A model generated the notes under the pieces. The model was not told the origin of the DNA and ran no database searches. It was given only the letters and a program-made list of their open reading frames with translations. Positions 32,976 through 45,061 of a DNA stretch of 64,000 nt are shown in pieces. Source of the stretch: Daucus carota subsp. sativus. Lineage: Eukaryota > Streptophyta > Magnoliopsida > Apiales > Apiaceae. A program made the translations under genes and the position numbers. Position 1 is the first letter of the stretch; each line of letters opens with the position of its first letter. The DNA is taken from NCBI RefSeq assembly GCF_001625215.2, contig NC_030383.2, positions 13,032,779 to 13,096,778 of the forward strand, written 5' to 3'.

Positions 32976-35900
32976 CTATTCTGTAGGTAAGTTGTAAAAG
33001 ACTTCTTCATATACAATATTTTTTGTGTAGTTTATTCCATCTCCCAACATGATATGCAGGCCTTCTGGAGAAGTGACACGTGAAATAGCAACATAAAGTT
33101 GGCCATGACAGAAAATAGGATTTGGAAGATATAGACCGACTTTCTCCATTGATTGCCCCTGACTCTTGTTAATCGTCATTGCAAAACAGACCTGTAGAGG
33201 AAACTGTTTCCTTTTGAATATGAAAGGCCATTTAGAGTTGTTGTCGCAAGGTGTAGTTATCATCCTTGGAATTATATGTCTACTTCCAGAATGACTTCCG
33301 GTGATGATCTCACATTCAACTGTCCATTTAAACATTTTTTTAACCACCATACGTGTGCCATTACACAATCCAAAAGCCTGATTAATGTTCCTTGTCAGCA
33401 TGACCACGACACCAGGTTTGAGTTTTAGCTTGTGCTTGGGAAGTCCAGACATGTCGATTGAGTTCAAAAATTCTTCTGGAAAAGCCGAATTCAGTTCTGT
33501 CTCATTTACCGGGCCTTCATCAATACTATTAACACTCAAGTACACTTGTTCCTCACCTGGTATACGATCCATGATGTTCTCATTAAGTTCATCAACTACC
33601 TTATTAGTTGGAGCAAGAATTGCCCTATCCCGTAAATATCGATGATCTTTGAAATTACATTCAATATTTGGGTATACAATGTCAACAATATCAGATAGAG
33701 GGTTATTTGTGCAGGGGATAACAAACTTTTGCGGAATTACAACTTCTGGATCCTTGTTTGGATCATCATCACTGATAAATGAAAGGCGTCCCTCGCCAAT
33801 GTCTAGCACCCACTTACTGAATTCATCAATATCATTGTTAAGCTGTTCAGTATTACCTCTTTTGAGCCTCATGTTTTGTTTAAGAGTGTAAAATGTAACT
33901 TGATCCCATAAATAAGACCGGTTTACGCAAGCGCTAACAATGTCATGCCTATTTCCCTTCTCTACAACGGGTAAGATCTGTCTAAAATCACCTGCAAGAA
34001 CTACGGTAATACCACCAAATGACTTCAGCCTGTTGTCTTCTGAAATGTTGCCACGTATATCTCTAAGAGCTCGGTCTAGTGCCTCGAATGCATACTTCTT
34101 TTGCATTGGAGCCTCATCCCAAATAATTAGATCTGTATTCTGTAATAACTCAGCTATATCGGTTCCCATTTTCACACCACAACTTGAATGTTCATCTACA
34201 TCTAATGGTATTTTAAATCTCGAATGAGCAGTTCTACCTCCTGGCATTAGCACGGCTGCAATTCCAGAGGATGCAACGGGTAAAACAATTTTTCTTTCAG
34301 ATCTCAATTTTGAAATTATTGTTCGCCAAAGGAAGGTCTTTCCACATCCACCGCTCCCATGTACAAAAAAAAACTTCCCACTTTTGTTATGAACAGATTC
34401 AATTATAGAATTGTATACTACCGTCTGATCTCTATTTAAAGTTGAGTGCAACTGTTGGTGTTCGGCTATCATGGTCTGAATATCATAACTTCTTTCCTCC
34501 GCAATAAGAGTGTTTGAAATTCCGCATAGAAATTCAGCGGGAGGGAATGGCATATCTGAATAACTCCGTAGAGACTTCCCGATGCAATTCAATATTTGCT
34601 CAAGTTCTGCGAGTAATTTAATATTGGAAGTAATAAGAGTTTTTCATGTGCTATTAGATTTAAATTAATGAAACAGTGATAATGTATTCAGTGTTTAAAA
34701 CACTAACCTGAAAGAGCCCAAAATTGTATTTCCTCTTCAGACAATGTCAGCTCATTGTTTTTAGAAATATGGCGCCGCTTCCAAAGTATATCATCTGAAA
34801 AATCTTTGATATGATCATTCCAGAGCTTTGCTGGGTTGCTGACCTCGCAGTTCACGATAATATGCACAAAAAGTTGACGCAACTGTGACGCAGTAGCGTG
34901 GTGGGCATTTTCCTTTATTGCCTCGTGCCACTCCATGTCATTTTCTAAAAGTCCCAAAGCATTGCATGTGTCTTTAAAAGTTTTATATACTTGTCCATTG
35001 ACAGTTCGAAGGTCCCTAAAAGACATTGCTCCTTTGACTCTAGTGAGTATCATTCTTAAGTAGAATAAATCTCCCGAAGATGCATATGTGGAGTTCATCC
35101 TGCCAACAACAAAATCTTGTTTTCTAGGTGTCCATCTGGTTGAATTAGCATCCCACACAAAAGAACCAGGAAACTCTTGATAGTAGAGATCTCGTGCCCA
35201 AGGATATTCTCGGTTAGCTTGAAACCATGCTTGGAGCTTACTAAGTCGAAAAGAAGCACGTTTTGCAACATTTGTTAACAATTCATTACTGTTGAAAGTG
35301 ATAGTCTGCATATCCTCTAAATGAATTGGCAGTCGTTCAACAGATGGACTTCTGAGGTGTATATGAAATCCATATATTCGCCAGATTGCTTCCGAAGCGC
35401 ACACATACCGACCATCTAAATATTGTTTGATTTCATTAATAGGAGCAACTTTAGTAGTGTCTGATTGCCGAGTACTTTCATGCACTGTATTTTTAGCTCT
35501 AACCAATAGCATGGTTGCTCGATCGTGTCCTTTCATGCAATATTTGAAAAGGTACTTTAAACTTCTTGAGTGATTGCAGATTTCTACATTGATATGACAC
35601 TGGAACATGAGTAACAATTCTCTGTTATACGGCACCACCCATTGATTGTCTAAGTCAACATTATTCTTTTGAACAGTATGATTTGTTTTGCGTCGTCTAT
35701 ACACTGGAAATCCACTATCATCAAAGGTTGTCTCTGAAGCATACCTTATGAAATTTACATGTAGCGCATTTTAGATATTTAGCAAATAGTGTCAAGATTC
35801 AATCTAATGCAAATTAAACATGAAATAAATAGAAACATATAAAATATAATGAAATTGTAGTTTACTGCAAGCAAGACATGCAAAAGATGGTAATAATAAG

Positions 35901-38900
35901 CAAAGTGAGTGCAATATAAGAATGAAGAACATATATCCATATAACAATTACCTTTTCGGAAAATGCCGTGTACAAACCTTACGTTCAGTATCCATACACG
36001 GAGATGTGTTGTTAATTGTGCCACATGGTCCGTGAATCATGAATTGTTTTACAGCATTGTAGCCATCACGATCTTGATCCTTATCTGGTATCTCAGCAGA
36101 AACCATTGCATCGACTTGTTGAATGGTCTTAGGCTTATTGTCGGGATGTAACCATATCACCATGTGTGCATGAGGCAAGCCGCGTTTTTGAAATTCTATG
36201 ACATGTAATGCTGGAATATCATGTATATTAGATTGTTATATATATCAAAAATGGCATTATACTAACTTGTAGTAACATTCCTAAACTTGTAAAGCCACAT
36301 ACCTCCAATACAACGGCCAAAAAACCCTTTTTTCTTGATAAAATGCAAAAGTTGGTCTAATTTTAACTTAAAAACTCGAGTAACTATATCTGGTGCATCA
36401 TCCGCGGTCAAACCAGGAGTATGATTAAGCATTTGCTGAATCTCCGGCCATTTGGAATTAGCTGTCATTGTTAAAAATATGTCTGGATGCCCAATAGCAC
36501 GACATATGGCAAGAGCATCAAGAAAATTTTGGTTCATGTACCTTTTTGATCCAGTAAAAGATGCTGGCAAAATAAATGATTTCCCACAGCTATTAGGATT
36601 TTCATCACCTTTTCTGACTTGATCACGTATGTTTTGATACATATCAGCCCTGACTGTACTTTGATGAGTTCTATACCAATGAAGACGTGTTTGCTCAATA
36701 ACGGAAAAAGCATCAACTATGTATTGTTGAAAGAGACGTCCACCATATCGCAATGTCATTCCTGCAAGTAAATTTGCAATATATGTAAGCTGAATTCCAT
36801 TGTTAATAATTTTAACACAATGCAACAGGATATGTATAATTAACAGAATGTACACTAACTAACCTTCGTTTGGTCGTATATGAAGCTGGTAGGAGTGGTA
36901 CTCTTTCAGTGTTACATTTTTCCTCTTCTTCTTAGTATTAGAATCTATAGTCTTATATTTAATTCCTTTATGAAACCCATTTTCAGCATATGGAAATAGT
37001 ATAGGATACTGCAATGCCATGAAAAGCGGGTGTATAAAGCTTATTCTTTTGGGCCAGAAGTTTTTGTATGGACAACAACATCTCTATCACCACCCGAAGG
37101 ATCATTTTCTGCAACTATTAATGCAGCAATCTCTGAAGATGGATAAATGTGATTCGGACGTCCAGAAGCGGACCTAGATTCTTTAAAAATAATCTTCAGG
37201 TCTTGTGGTTGTTGTTCCTTGAAACGATCTCTTGCTTGTCGAAATTTCTGAGCTAGGGGACTTACTTCATCAAACATTTTAATGAGATTCTCAACAATTT
37301 CTCGTTGTATACCTTTTTTATCATCCTTTGAACGAAATGCAAACATTCTATTATGAACCTCATTCTCAGTGTCGTAAAAGTATAACTGACAAAATTGTGG
37401 TTTTCTCCCATCAAGGGGTACCAAACTCCCAATGCTATGATGATTCTGACAACTTAGTCGAAAACAAAATGGACCCCCACCATTCTTATTTATAAGATTG
37501 TCCACTTTTCCTCCTAAAGATGTATAACAAAACATGGCATTATACACTTTTATAGAATCACGAAATTTCTTTGATTGTCCAAATAGCAGTCCAGCTAGAT
37601 AAGGAGGAGGCTTTTTGACCTCTGGTAACTGAATTTGACCACCAGCACAACATATTGAGAAGGTAGGGTCGGTCATGGATTTGTTATTTCTCTCCTCTAT
37701 CCACATTATAGCCTGACAAAATTTGCACTTGTACTTGGGCATATCTAAATTAAGATACTGACTTTTAACACCTAATTAAGATAATTACAATGATATCAAA
37801 TGAAAGTGAACATAACAATATTCATTGCATTTCACAAATCGGAATGTACATACATTATTAATTTTTTATCTTAGAAATTTAGTACCTTGGTGTGCTAGGA
37901 TTGTCATTGTATCATTATGAGCTGCTTCTTCACCGCTGTTGTAATTCTCATCATTGTCACTATCAATAATATAACCTGTATGCCCATAAAAAAAGAATCT
38001 CATCAATTTAGAAAGGCAATTCGTATATGTTAATAATATGTCAAATGACACATAATGCCTACCTTCGTCCAATTCATATGATTCTGAATCGTTTAAGTCA
38101 TCGATACTCAACGTTAAACCAGGTTTATTTTTTATATGATTTGATGATGGTGGCCTCATATCATTCTTACTATTAGAAGATGAATGCACAATTCCTACAA
38201 AAAGATGCAATCGAAACATGATTATTGCAAGAAATATCCATATTACAAAATATATTAAATGCTACAATCTCATACTCACTGTTTGTTAGTTGTGAGGAAG
38301 CGGCTACGTTTGTGACATTATTACATGAAAACGAAGGCAGCCTAGGCAATAAAGGACGAAGGTGGCCTACAAAATGAATATATACATGACAAATACAAAT
38401 AATAAGATGAAAACAAACCACTATCAGTTGGTATATGCACAAATATAAACAATGAAATGAACCATTTGCGTGAATATAAGTATTATTACATGGTGTAGCT
38501 GTCTTTACGATAAGAGGTCTGGCTTGTCCTGTAAAATATTGTAGGGAAAAAAAATGAAAATCTAATTACAAATAAAGGGAAGAGTAGAGAACAAATATGT
38601 GAAAATATACCTCTAATTATTGTTTCACTGGCACTTATTGAATTTGTATGCACCTTTCTTGGACGGCCTAATATAAATGGAATTCTTTAATAACCATTAA
38701 CTTGATATATAATTATACATTTGGTCTCATGAGATCTATTAGGCACAATGATATCTATAAGATACTTGCTGACACATAGAAAGTGGTTGTAAAGTTATAC
38801 CTACAGGTCTTTTTTGAGGAGTTGACATGAGTTGAGATGTTGAGTTTGAAACCAGGACATCTTCCTTCAATTCAAATGTTGTGCTTGAAGTTTTAACATC

Positions 38901-39326
38901 TACATTCTTTCTTGGCCGACCTGGTAATTATAAGAAGGATAAATTATAATAATTGGGTAAGATTACAAATCATCTAGAATAAATATTAGTATATACTATA
39001 AAACATTGTGATGATAATTAGGACATAATAAATTAGGATGTGATAATTCTTGGCAATAGAAAAATTAGGAATCATCTACAATATACAATAATAGTTAACA
39101 TACCAATCGGTCTTTTCTGTCCAAGTGACACAGGTGTAGATGTATTTGAATTTTTCATAGCTTCCTCCTTCCTTGGTCGACCTGTTATTTGAAAGTGAAA
39201 ATTGAAATCATGGTAAATAAAAAGAATTTTTTATTTAATAAATACAATACATCAGATCATTAGGCAACCTCTTTTTCGTTTCATAGGCAAAGGGATGAGG
39301 TGCTGTTCAGGGTGAGGATTGTCCAT
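32976..39326 (-). CDS. Helitron RepHel transposase (HUH Rep + PIF1-like helicase)
   Basis: Thirteen minus-strand exons: 39326-39269, 39181-39105, 38920-38801, 38667-38611, 38528-38490, 38366-38280, 38194-38063, 37975-37886, 37744-36864, 36761-36303, 36210-35952, 35744-34708, 34606-32976; about 1640 aa. Early exons encode a basic, Ser/Thr-rich N-terminus with repeated GRPRK. Exon 9 holds the CxxC zinc-finger-like start (CKFCQAIMW) and Helitron N domain. Exon 11 has the HUH motif GLPHAHMVIW; exon 12 has the two-tyrosine motif KYLFKYCMKG. The last exons are PIF1-type helicase: Walker A GSGGCGKTFLW, IIWDEAPM, VLAGDFRQILPVV, TINKSQGQSM and AISRV. Rep nicks and rejoins single strands; the helicase unwinds the donor. 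One base is missing at the T4 run 37047-37050, producing a stop after SGPKE; the next frame resumes with FIHPLFMALQYP. By my count exon 2 is also one base short of phase. Confidence 0.9.
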
Positions 39327-40180
39327 AAAAATATTTGGAGTTTAATTACCTGAGACCTGAAAAGGAAAAGATGAAGAAGATAAATAAATTAAAAAATTGA
39401 AAATGGAAATATTTATGTATTGCATAAAATAATTAACTCAAGTAATGGTTCACTACATTTAAGTAGAAAAAGATGAAGAAGATTAATAAATTAAAAAATT
39501 GAATATCTATCAAGTTGTACATTAATATTTCCATTAAAATATTAAAAACTACCACTATACTGGCGAATGATAAATCAAAAAAGGGCCACTAACCATAACT
39601 GGAAATAACCAAGAAACCCGTAGAACTATGAACAGAACCTAGAGAGGATGAAAACAATAATATGACTATAGAACAGACCACACATAACTAAACAGGAGAC
39701 ATCGGACTTGATATTCATAAATTAGGAAATCGTGTTAACTTTTATATATATGCATGCCCTTAAGTCTCGATCAAGATTTAGTACATTGCGATCTTCGATG
39801 CAGCTGTTTGAGTGATTTAGTACTGTAGTTTATAGAAGTAGATATAGCTGCACACGAAATGCCAGTGCCATAGTGAACTGATTTGAATACGAAAACTATG
39901 CCATTTAAAGAATGAATTGAATTGCTTTCCAGGAAAATGAATAGCTTAGCGTTACCTGCAGCTAATAAGCTCTGCACAATATCACACCTATATGAAGGCC
40001 TTGAACAAAAATTATAATAAAAAGTAAGTGTCTACTTGTAAAAGTGTTGATTTGCTAGCTTAGACAATTACTCAAACACATAGTATACAATTAAAAAAAA
40101 ACTTAATCACTACAGAATTATCCTATATATCCAACATCATAACTAATCTCATTATCTCAACATGGACAGATAACTTCTTA
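39327..40180. other. Helitron 5' region upstream of RepHel
   Basis: AT-rich leader/promoter region of the RepHel gene, no ORF of note. AAAGATGAAGAAGATAAATAAATTAAAAAATTGAA-type sequence occurs twice near 39367 and 39468 as a short direct repeat. Confidence 0.5.
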
Positions 40181-40575
40181 GAGCATCTCCAACGGCGTTG
40201 GCTATAATCGTTGGCTAAATTGGACCTGTAAGACTTTATATAAAATTTGCTGAACCTGTAACACATTTTGCTTCAATGGTATTGGCTATCTTGGTTGGCT
40301 ATAATTTAAAAGTAGTATGTTATTAATATTTCAAATTGTTAAAATAGAATATATCAGTTCAATATGGTAATAAATGATGTGCAATCTTGCTACAGATTTT
40401 CTTACAGACCTGTAGAGGTTCGACAAATTTAGCCATCCATAGGAGGTTGGCTAAAATTATAGACAACAGGTGGGCGTGGTTGGAGTGTACTTTTTTGACG
40501 ATGTTGGCTATAATTTTTAATTATGGTATACCAACTCACATTTTAGCTAAGGGTATTCTATGGTTGTAGATGCTC
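40181..40575. mobile_element. Tourist-like MITE nested in the Helitron
   Basis: 395 bp with ends GAGCATCTCCAAC and GTTGTAGATGCTC (imperfect inverted repeat), flanked by TTA on both sides (40178-40180 and 40576-40578). Related to 11823-12150. Non-coding. Confidence 0.88.
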
Positions 40576-41068
40576 TTACACGTTACTTAAATACTCTGTA
40601 AAGAAAACGAAAACTTAATCTAAAGGAAATGACCTGTGTTTCGTGTAATTTGGTGGTGGCTCGAGCCGGAGAAACAGTTGCAGATGAATAATTATGCTTT
40701 TCCTGAAGGAGCATGCCCAGCTTCGTCTGTGTTTAGAATCTTTGTTTTAGTAGTTGTGACACAGAACAATACGTGGCTGTAGTCCTCTCATGTGACTATA
40801 GTTCTATTCTGCTAAAAGAATAACTTTAGGTATATCAGGTATAGTTTTAGTTAATTAATTCTTAATATAAATCAAGTTTTTAATTTAATTATAATAAATA
40901 ATTAACCGCTAACCATAGTAGAGTAGTGCTTTAGTTAAGCAATTAAAAAAGTGTTATAATTTGATTGGTCTAAATTTTAGGATTGTTCTCCTATTGGCTC
41001 TAAAATAATTCAAAGTTTTTTGATTGGTTAACTGGGGACCCTGATAGACTCAGGTATTATAAGAAGGA

Positions 41069-41571
41069 TATGTAGCCCATGACCGTATGGCCCATAAGCT
41101 CTTCCGTTCCCTCCAATTCAACATATATTTATTTAACCGAGTCAACTCAGCTTCACTATTTACCCCAATTTTGAAAACAAATTAAACCCTAATTTACTCA
41201 ACGTGTTCAACAAATTTCAATTCACAAATTAAGCTTCGATCCAACGGTAAGTTGTTCAATTGAATTTAGGGCACATTATATTTTATCAATTTAATGCATA
41301 TCTTGTGCTCAATTGTTAGTTTTGTTTATAACTTCTAATGTTTCTTTGAATCAAAATGTACCTGAATTGTTAATTTAATTTCTCAACTTATTTGTGATTA
41401 TTGTAATTGAATTTTATTAATTGTGTATATATTTTTGTTAATTATACAGTGAATTGAGTTGATATGTGCTGAAAAGTGATATATGTATGTATGATGCCTA
41501 CCTGTTGAAACTTAAAAGGAGTTGTGAATGATAGGATTATTTGATTTGAGTTGAAGTTGTCGAGGATAACA
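41069..41571 (+). promoter_or_regulatory. Promoter, leader and 5' UTR intron of the LDL2-like gene
   Basis: A TATA-like ATATTTATTTAA lies at about 41124, only some 55 bp from the Helitron border. A likely 5' UTR intron runs from CCAACG|GTAAGTTG (41247) to TTATACAG (41449). The first ATG of the long frame is at 41572. Transcription start and intron are predicted from sequence only. Confidence 0.5.
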
Positions 41572-43939
41572 ATGAGGGAGAGCCCAGATGGTTCAGTCCG
41601 GAGGACATCAAGGAGGACAGTAGTTTCGAAGAACTATAATGAGGATCAGATGGATGAACTAATAGGGGATGATGTACTTGGGGTTTCGAAAAAAAGAACT
41701 AGAACTAAAGAAGATTTGGAGAAAGAAACGGAAACTGAGGCTATGATTGCTTTATCTCTTGGATTTCCAATTGATGCGTTGCTTCCAGATGAAATTGCTG
41801 CAAGGGTTGTGTCGGAATTAGGTGGAAAAGAACAAAATGATTATATTGTTGTGAGGAACCATATACTTGCAAAGTGGAGGAGCAATGTAAGGATATGGCT
41901 TTCGAAAGGACAGATCAGGGAAACTGTGAGCAATGAGTATGAGCATTTGATTTCTGCGGCTTATGACTTTCTTTTGTTTAACGGGTATATCAATTTTGGT
42001 GTTTCTCAGTCATTTACATCTCAGATCCCTGAGGAGGCAACAGAGGGGTCTGTGATAATTGTTGGTGCCGGACTTGCTGGTTTATCAGCGGCTAGGCAGC
42101 TACTCTCTTTTGGTTTCAAGGTTGTTGTTCTTGAAGGCAGGACTCGACCTGGAGGAAGAGTTTATTCACAGAAAATGAATAATGGGGATAGTGAAGCTAC
42201 TGTGGATCTTGGTGGCAGCGTCATTACGGGCATTCATGCCAATCCGCTGGGTGTTTTGGCAAGACAACTTTCTATTCCTCTTCACAAGATCAGAGATAAC
42301 TGCCCCTTGTACAAGCCTGATGGAGCAGCGGTTAATCAGGAGATTGACTCGAAGGTTGAACTTATCTTCAACAAGTTACTTGACAAAGTTACTGAATTAA
42401 GGCAGATGATAGGCGGATTTGCACATGACATATCTTTAGGCTCATTTTTGGAGACACTTAGAAACTTCTATGCCGTAGCTAGAAATACTGAGGAAAGACA
42501 ACTTCTTGATTGGCATTATGCAAATTTGGAATATGCAAATGCAGGTTGCTTGTCAGAACTTTCTGCTGCATATTGGGATCAGGATGATCCCTATGAAATG
42601 GGTGGTGATCACTGCTTTCTAGCAGGTGGAAATTGGAGACTTATCATAGCATTATGTGAAGGAGTTCCTATATATTATGGGAAAACAGTTCAGACAATTA
42701 AATATGGAAATGATGGAGTCGAAGTTGTTGCTGGGGATCAAGTGTTTCAAGCAGATATTGTGCTCTGCACTGTTCCACTTGGGGTTTTGAAGAAAAGGGC
42801 CATTAGATTCGAACCAGATTTGCCTCAAAGAAAGGTAGAAGCAATAGATAGACTAGGGTTTGGTCTGCTGAATAAGGTCGCTATGCTATTCACTCATGTT
42901 TTTTGGGGTGAAGACCTAGATACATTTGGTTCTCTCAGTGAAAACAGTAATGAACGAGGAAAGTATTTCTTGTTCTACAGTTACCATACTGTTTCTGGGG
43001 GCCCAGTTCTTGTGGCATTGGTGGCTGGAGAAGCTGCGCAATCTTTTGAGAATGAAAATCCGTCCACTTTGCTTCATTGTGCTTTAACTGTCCTTAGAGG
43101 TATATAGATTTTTTATGAATATTGTAAAGTTTTGCTTGATCTTTACTCATTTGTCCAGTGCACTCAATTGTTGTAAATGGCATCTGTAAACCTATTTTTT
43201 GTTTTTAGGTATATATGGTCCGAAGGGCATTCATGTTCCTGATCCCATTCAATCTATATGTACAAGATGGGGCAGTGACCCTCTTTCATATGGGTCCTAC
43301 TCTCATGTCAGAGTACAGTCATCTGGCAGCGATTATGATATACTTGCTGAAAGTGTAGGAAACAACTTGTTCTTTGCTGGCGAAGCCACTAATCGTCAAC
43401 ATCCAGCCACCATGCATGGTGCGTACTTAAGTGGTTTAAGAGAAGCTTCACGCATTCTTCAAGCCAGCAAGTCTCAGCAAAGTGATCCTAAAAAGTATAT
43501 ACAGAAGTATGTTGGACCGGGCACTGATGTTCTTGTAACTCTGTTCAAGTGGCCTGATATGGCATTTGGGAAGTTCTTGTTTGTATTTGATCCTTCAACA
43601 GACGATCCAAAGTCCATGGCAGTGATGAGGGTTACCTTCGAAAAGTCCGCTGATGAACACTGTTACCAAAAAGAGATAGTAAACAATTTCCAACATACCT
43701 TGAATCAACCGGTGCACCTTTATGCTATATTGTCCCGCCAACAGGCACTTGAATTGCAATCAGTGAGTTGTGATCACGAGAGTAAATTGTCAGATTTCTT
43801 AAAAAACCATGGTTTGAAGCTAATGGGAGGAGATGCTTTAAGAAGTATAGGCAGCTCCCTAATGGTTAATATCATTAGTGCTCGAAGAGGCAGGGGTCGA
43901 TATCGAATATCTTCTAAAAAGCATAGTGCTTCAAACTGA
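41572..43939 (+). CDS. LDL2: LSD1-type histone H3K4 demethylase, LDL2-like
   Basis: Two exons (41572-43099 and 43209-43939) join in frame (GAG|GTATAT ... TTAG|GT) to give about 752 aa, close to the roughly 750 aa of Arabidopsis LDL2. The ATG at 41572 is used; the frame extends slightly upstream only through non-ATG codons. Residues about 55-145 are the SWIRM domain (LSLGFPID, DYIVVRNHILAKWRSN, AAYDFLLFNGYINFG). An FAD-dependent amine oxidase domain follows from about 160, with the dinucleotide site VGAGLAGLSAARQL and EGRTRPGGRVYS. Its C-terminal FAD part FAGEATNRQHPATMHGAYLSG is in exon 2. The family demethylates mono- and dimethyl H3K4 in the nucleus; in Arabidopsis LDL genes repress FLC and affect flowering. 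No coiled-coil tower insert as in animal LSD1 is seen. Intact. A Helitron ends about 500 bp upstream. Confidence 0.93.
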
Positions 43940-45061
43940 CTATTTGGTTCTAAATGCATCAAAAAGTTCTATGTGCAAGAATGCCTACCTATTCGTAAAT
44001 AATTAAGGATGAAAAGAGATGGTAGAGAGTTGGCGCATGTGCTTCTTGAAGCTAACCTTTCACTAACCGGGGTAAACCAACCAATATATTGGAGATCAAC
44101 CAAGGTAGCTTTTCTGTTCTTTTCTTTTTGTCTTTTTTATAAGTGTTAAGGTAGCGAGATTTTGCTATAAACATAGGATATCAGGCAGTGTCCAAAAGGA
44201 GTATCTGCATAGAAACTTTGTAATTTATGTATACCAGCTCACCATTTCTTTATGTAAAACTAGATTTTTTTCGGCCAGTTTTAGATCCCTCTTTTGCAAA
44301 TGCACAAGGTGTTAAAATTTTATTTCATTTTGATATGCATATGCATGCATCTGAAGTATGAATGGAAGTTGTGGGACATAGCAATAACGTTGGTGGCTAG
44401 CATATTAGCTTGAGTTACAATATTGTTTACAGTTTGATGGATTTTTCTTACCATTTGTTCTTGATTATCTTACCATTTGTTCTTGATATACAATTTCCAA
44501 TTTTCTCTGTTGTTTTTAACTGGTCTAATTGTTCAAATTACTTGCAGTAAACATAGTTAAATATGTAAATATAAGATGTCAACCTGATACTGGAAGGATT
44601 ATGGTATATATGGTGAGAGATAATATTCAGATTTTTAAAAATTACTAGTCAACTGATGCTGCTGGTTAACCATCATTTCTAAACATGTGATTAGCAATTT
44701 ATTAAGGGTTATGTTACTATCCCATGTATCATCCCTCCAAACAAACATAGGATATAAATTTAGAGGATCATAATCCTATCCTAAAATTAATCCTTCAAAC
44801 CAAACAAAGTATGGTAATTTAAAGGATCCATAGGGATAATAGTGAAGAGATTATAATCCATGGACTCTAATCCCGGGATTATAATCTCATGAAACGAACA
44901 TCGAATGTTTCTTCTAGAGTTTATTAACTTCCTGGTAGTCTGGCTCCATTTTAGTTCTCATCATGTTAATGAGAGTGTCGGCAAGTCGATCTTTTTTAAG
45001 TCGACCTGGCGAATTATAAGGTTGAAACAGTTTGAATTTCAATCAAACCCGACCCGATAAC
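43940..45061. other. Intergenic downstream of LDL2
   Basis: No gene. 44715-44900 has CCTCCAAACAAACATAGGAT and GGGATTATAATC words resembling 55800-55920 and may be a decayed MITE pair. AATAAA-like signals follow the LDL2 stop. Confidence 0.5.

Larger units (their letters stand above)
27675..41068 (-). mobile_element. Complete autonomous Helitron, about 13.4 kb
   Basis: Read on the minus strand, the element begins TCCTTCTTATAATACCTGAG at 41068 and ends in an imperfect hairpin plus CTAG at 27678-27675. The base before the start is A and the base after the end is T, exactly the A|T target without duplication used by Helitrons. Just inside the start, ATCAGGGTCC and TTAACCAATC resemble other plant Helitron 5' ends that I recall. 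It carries the two genes of autonomous plant Helitrons, a Rep/PIF1 helicase and an RPA-like protein, both on the minus strand. A Tourist MITE (40181-40575) is nested near its 5' end. Rolling-circle (peel-and-paste) transposition by the HUH Rep is known for the family. Each gene has a single-base homopolymer lesion, so the present copy may be inactive. Confidence 0.9.

Noticed and set aside
33385-34227. Three plus-strand ORFs of 80-95 codons
   Set aside because: Antisense shadows of the PIF1-type helicase exon on the minus strand.
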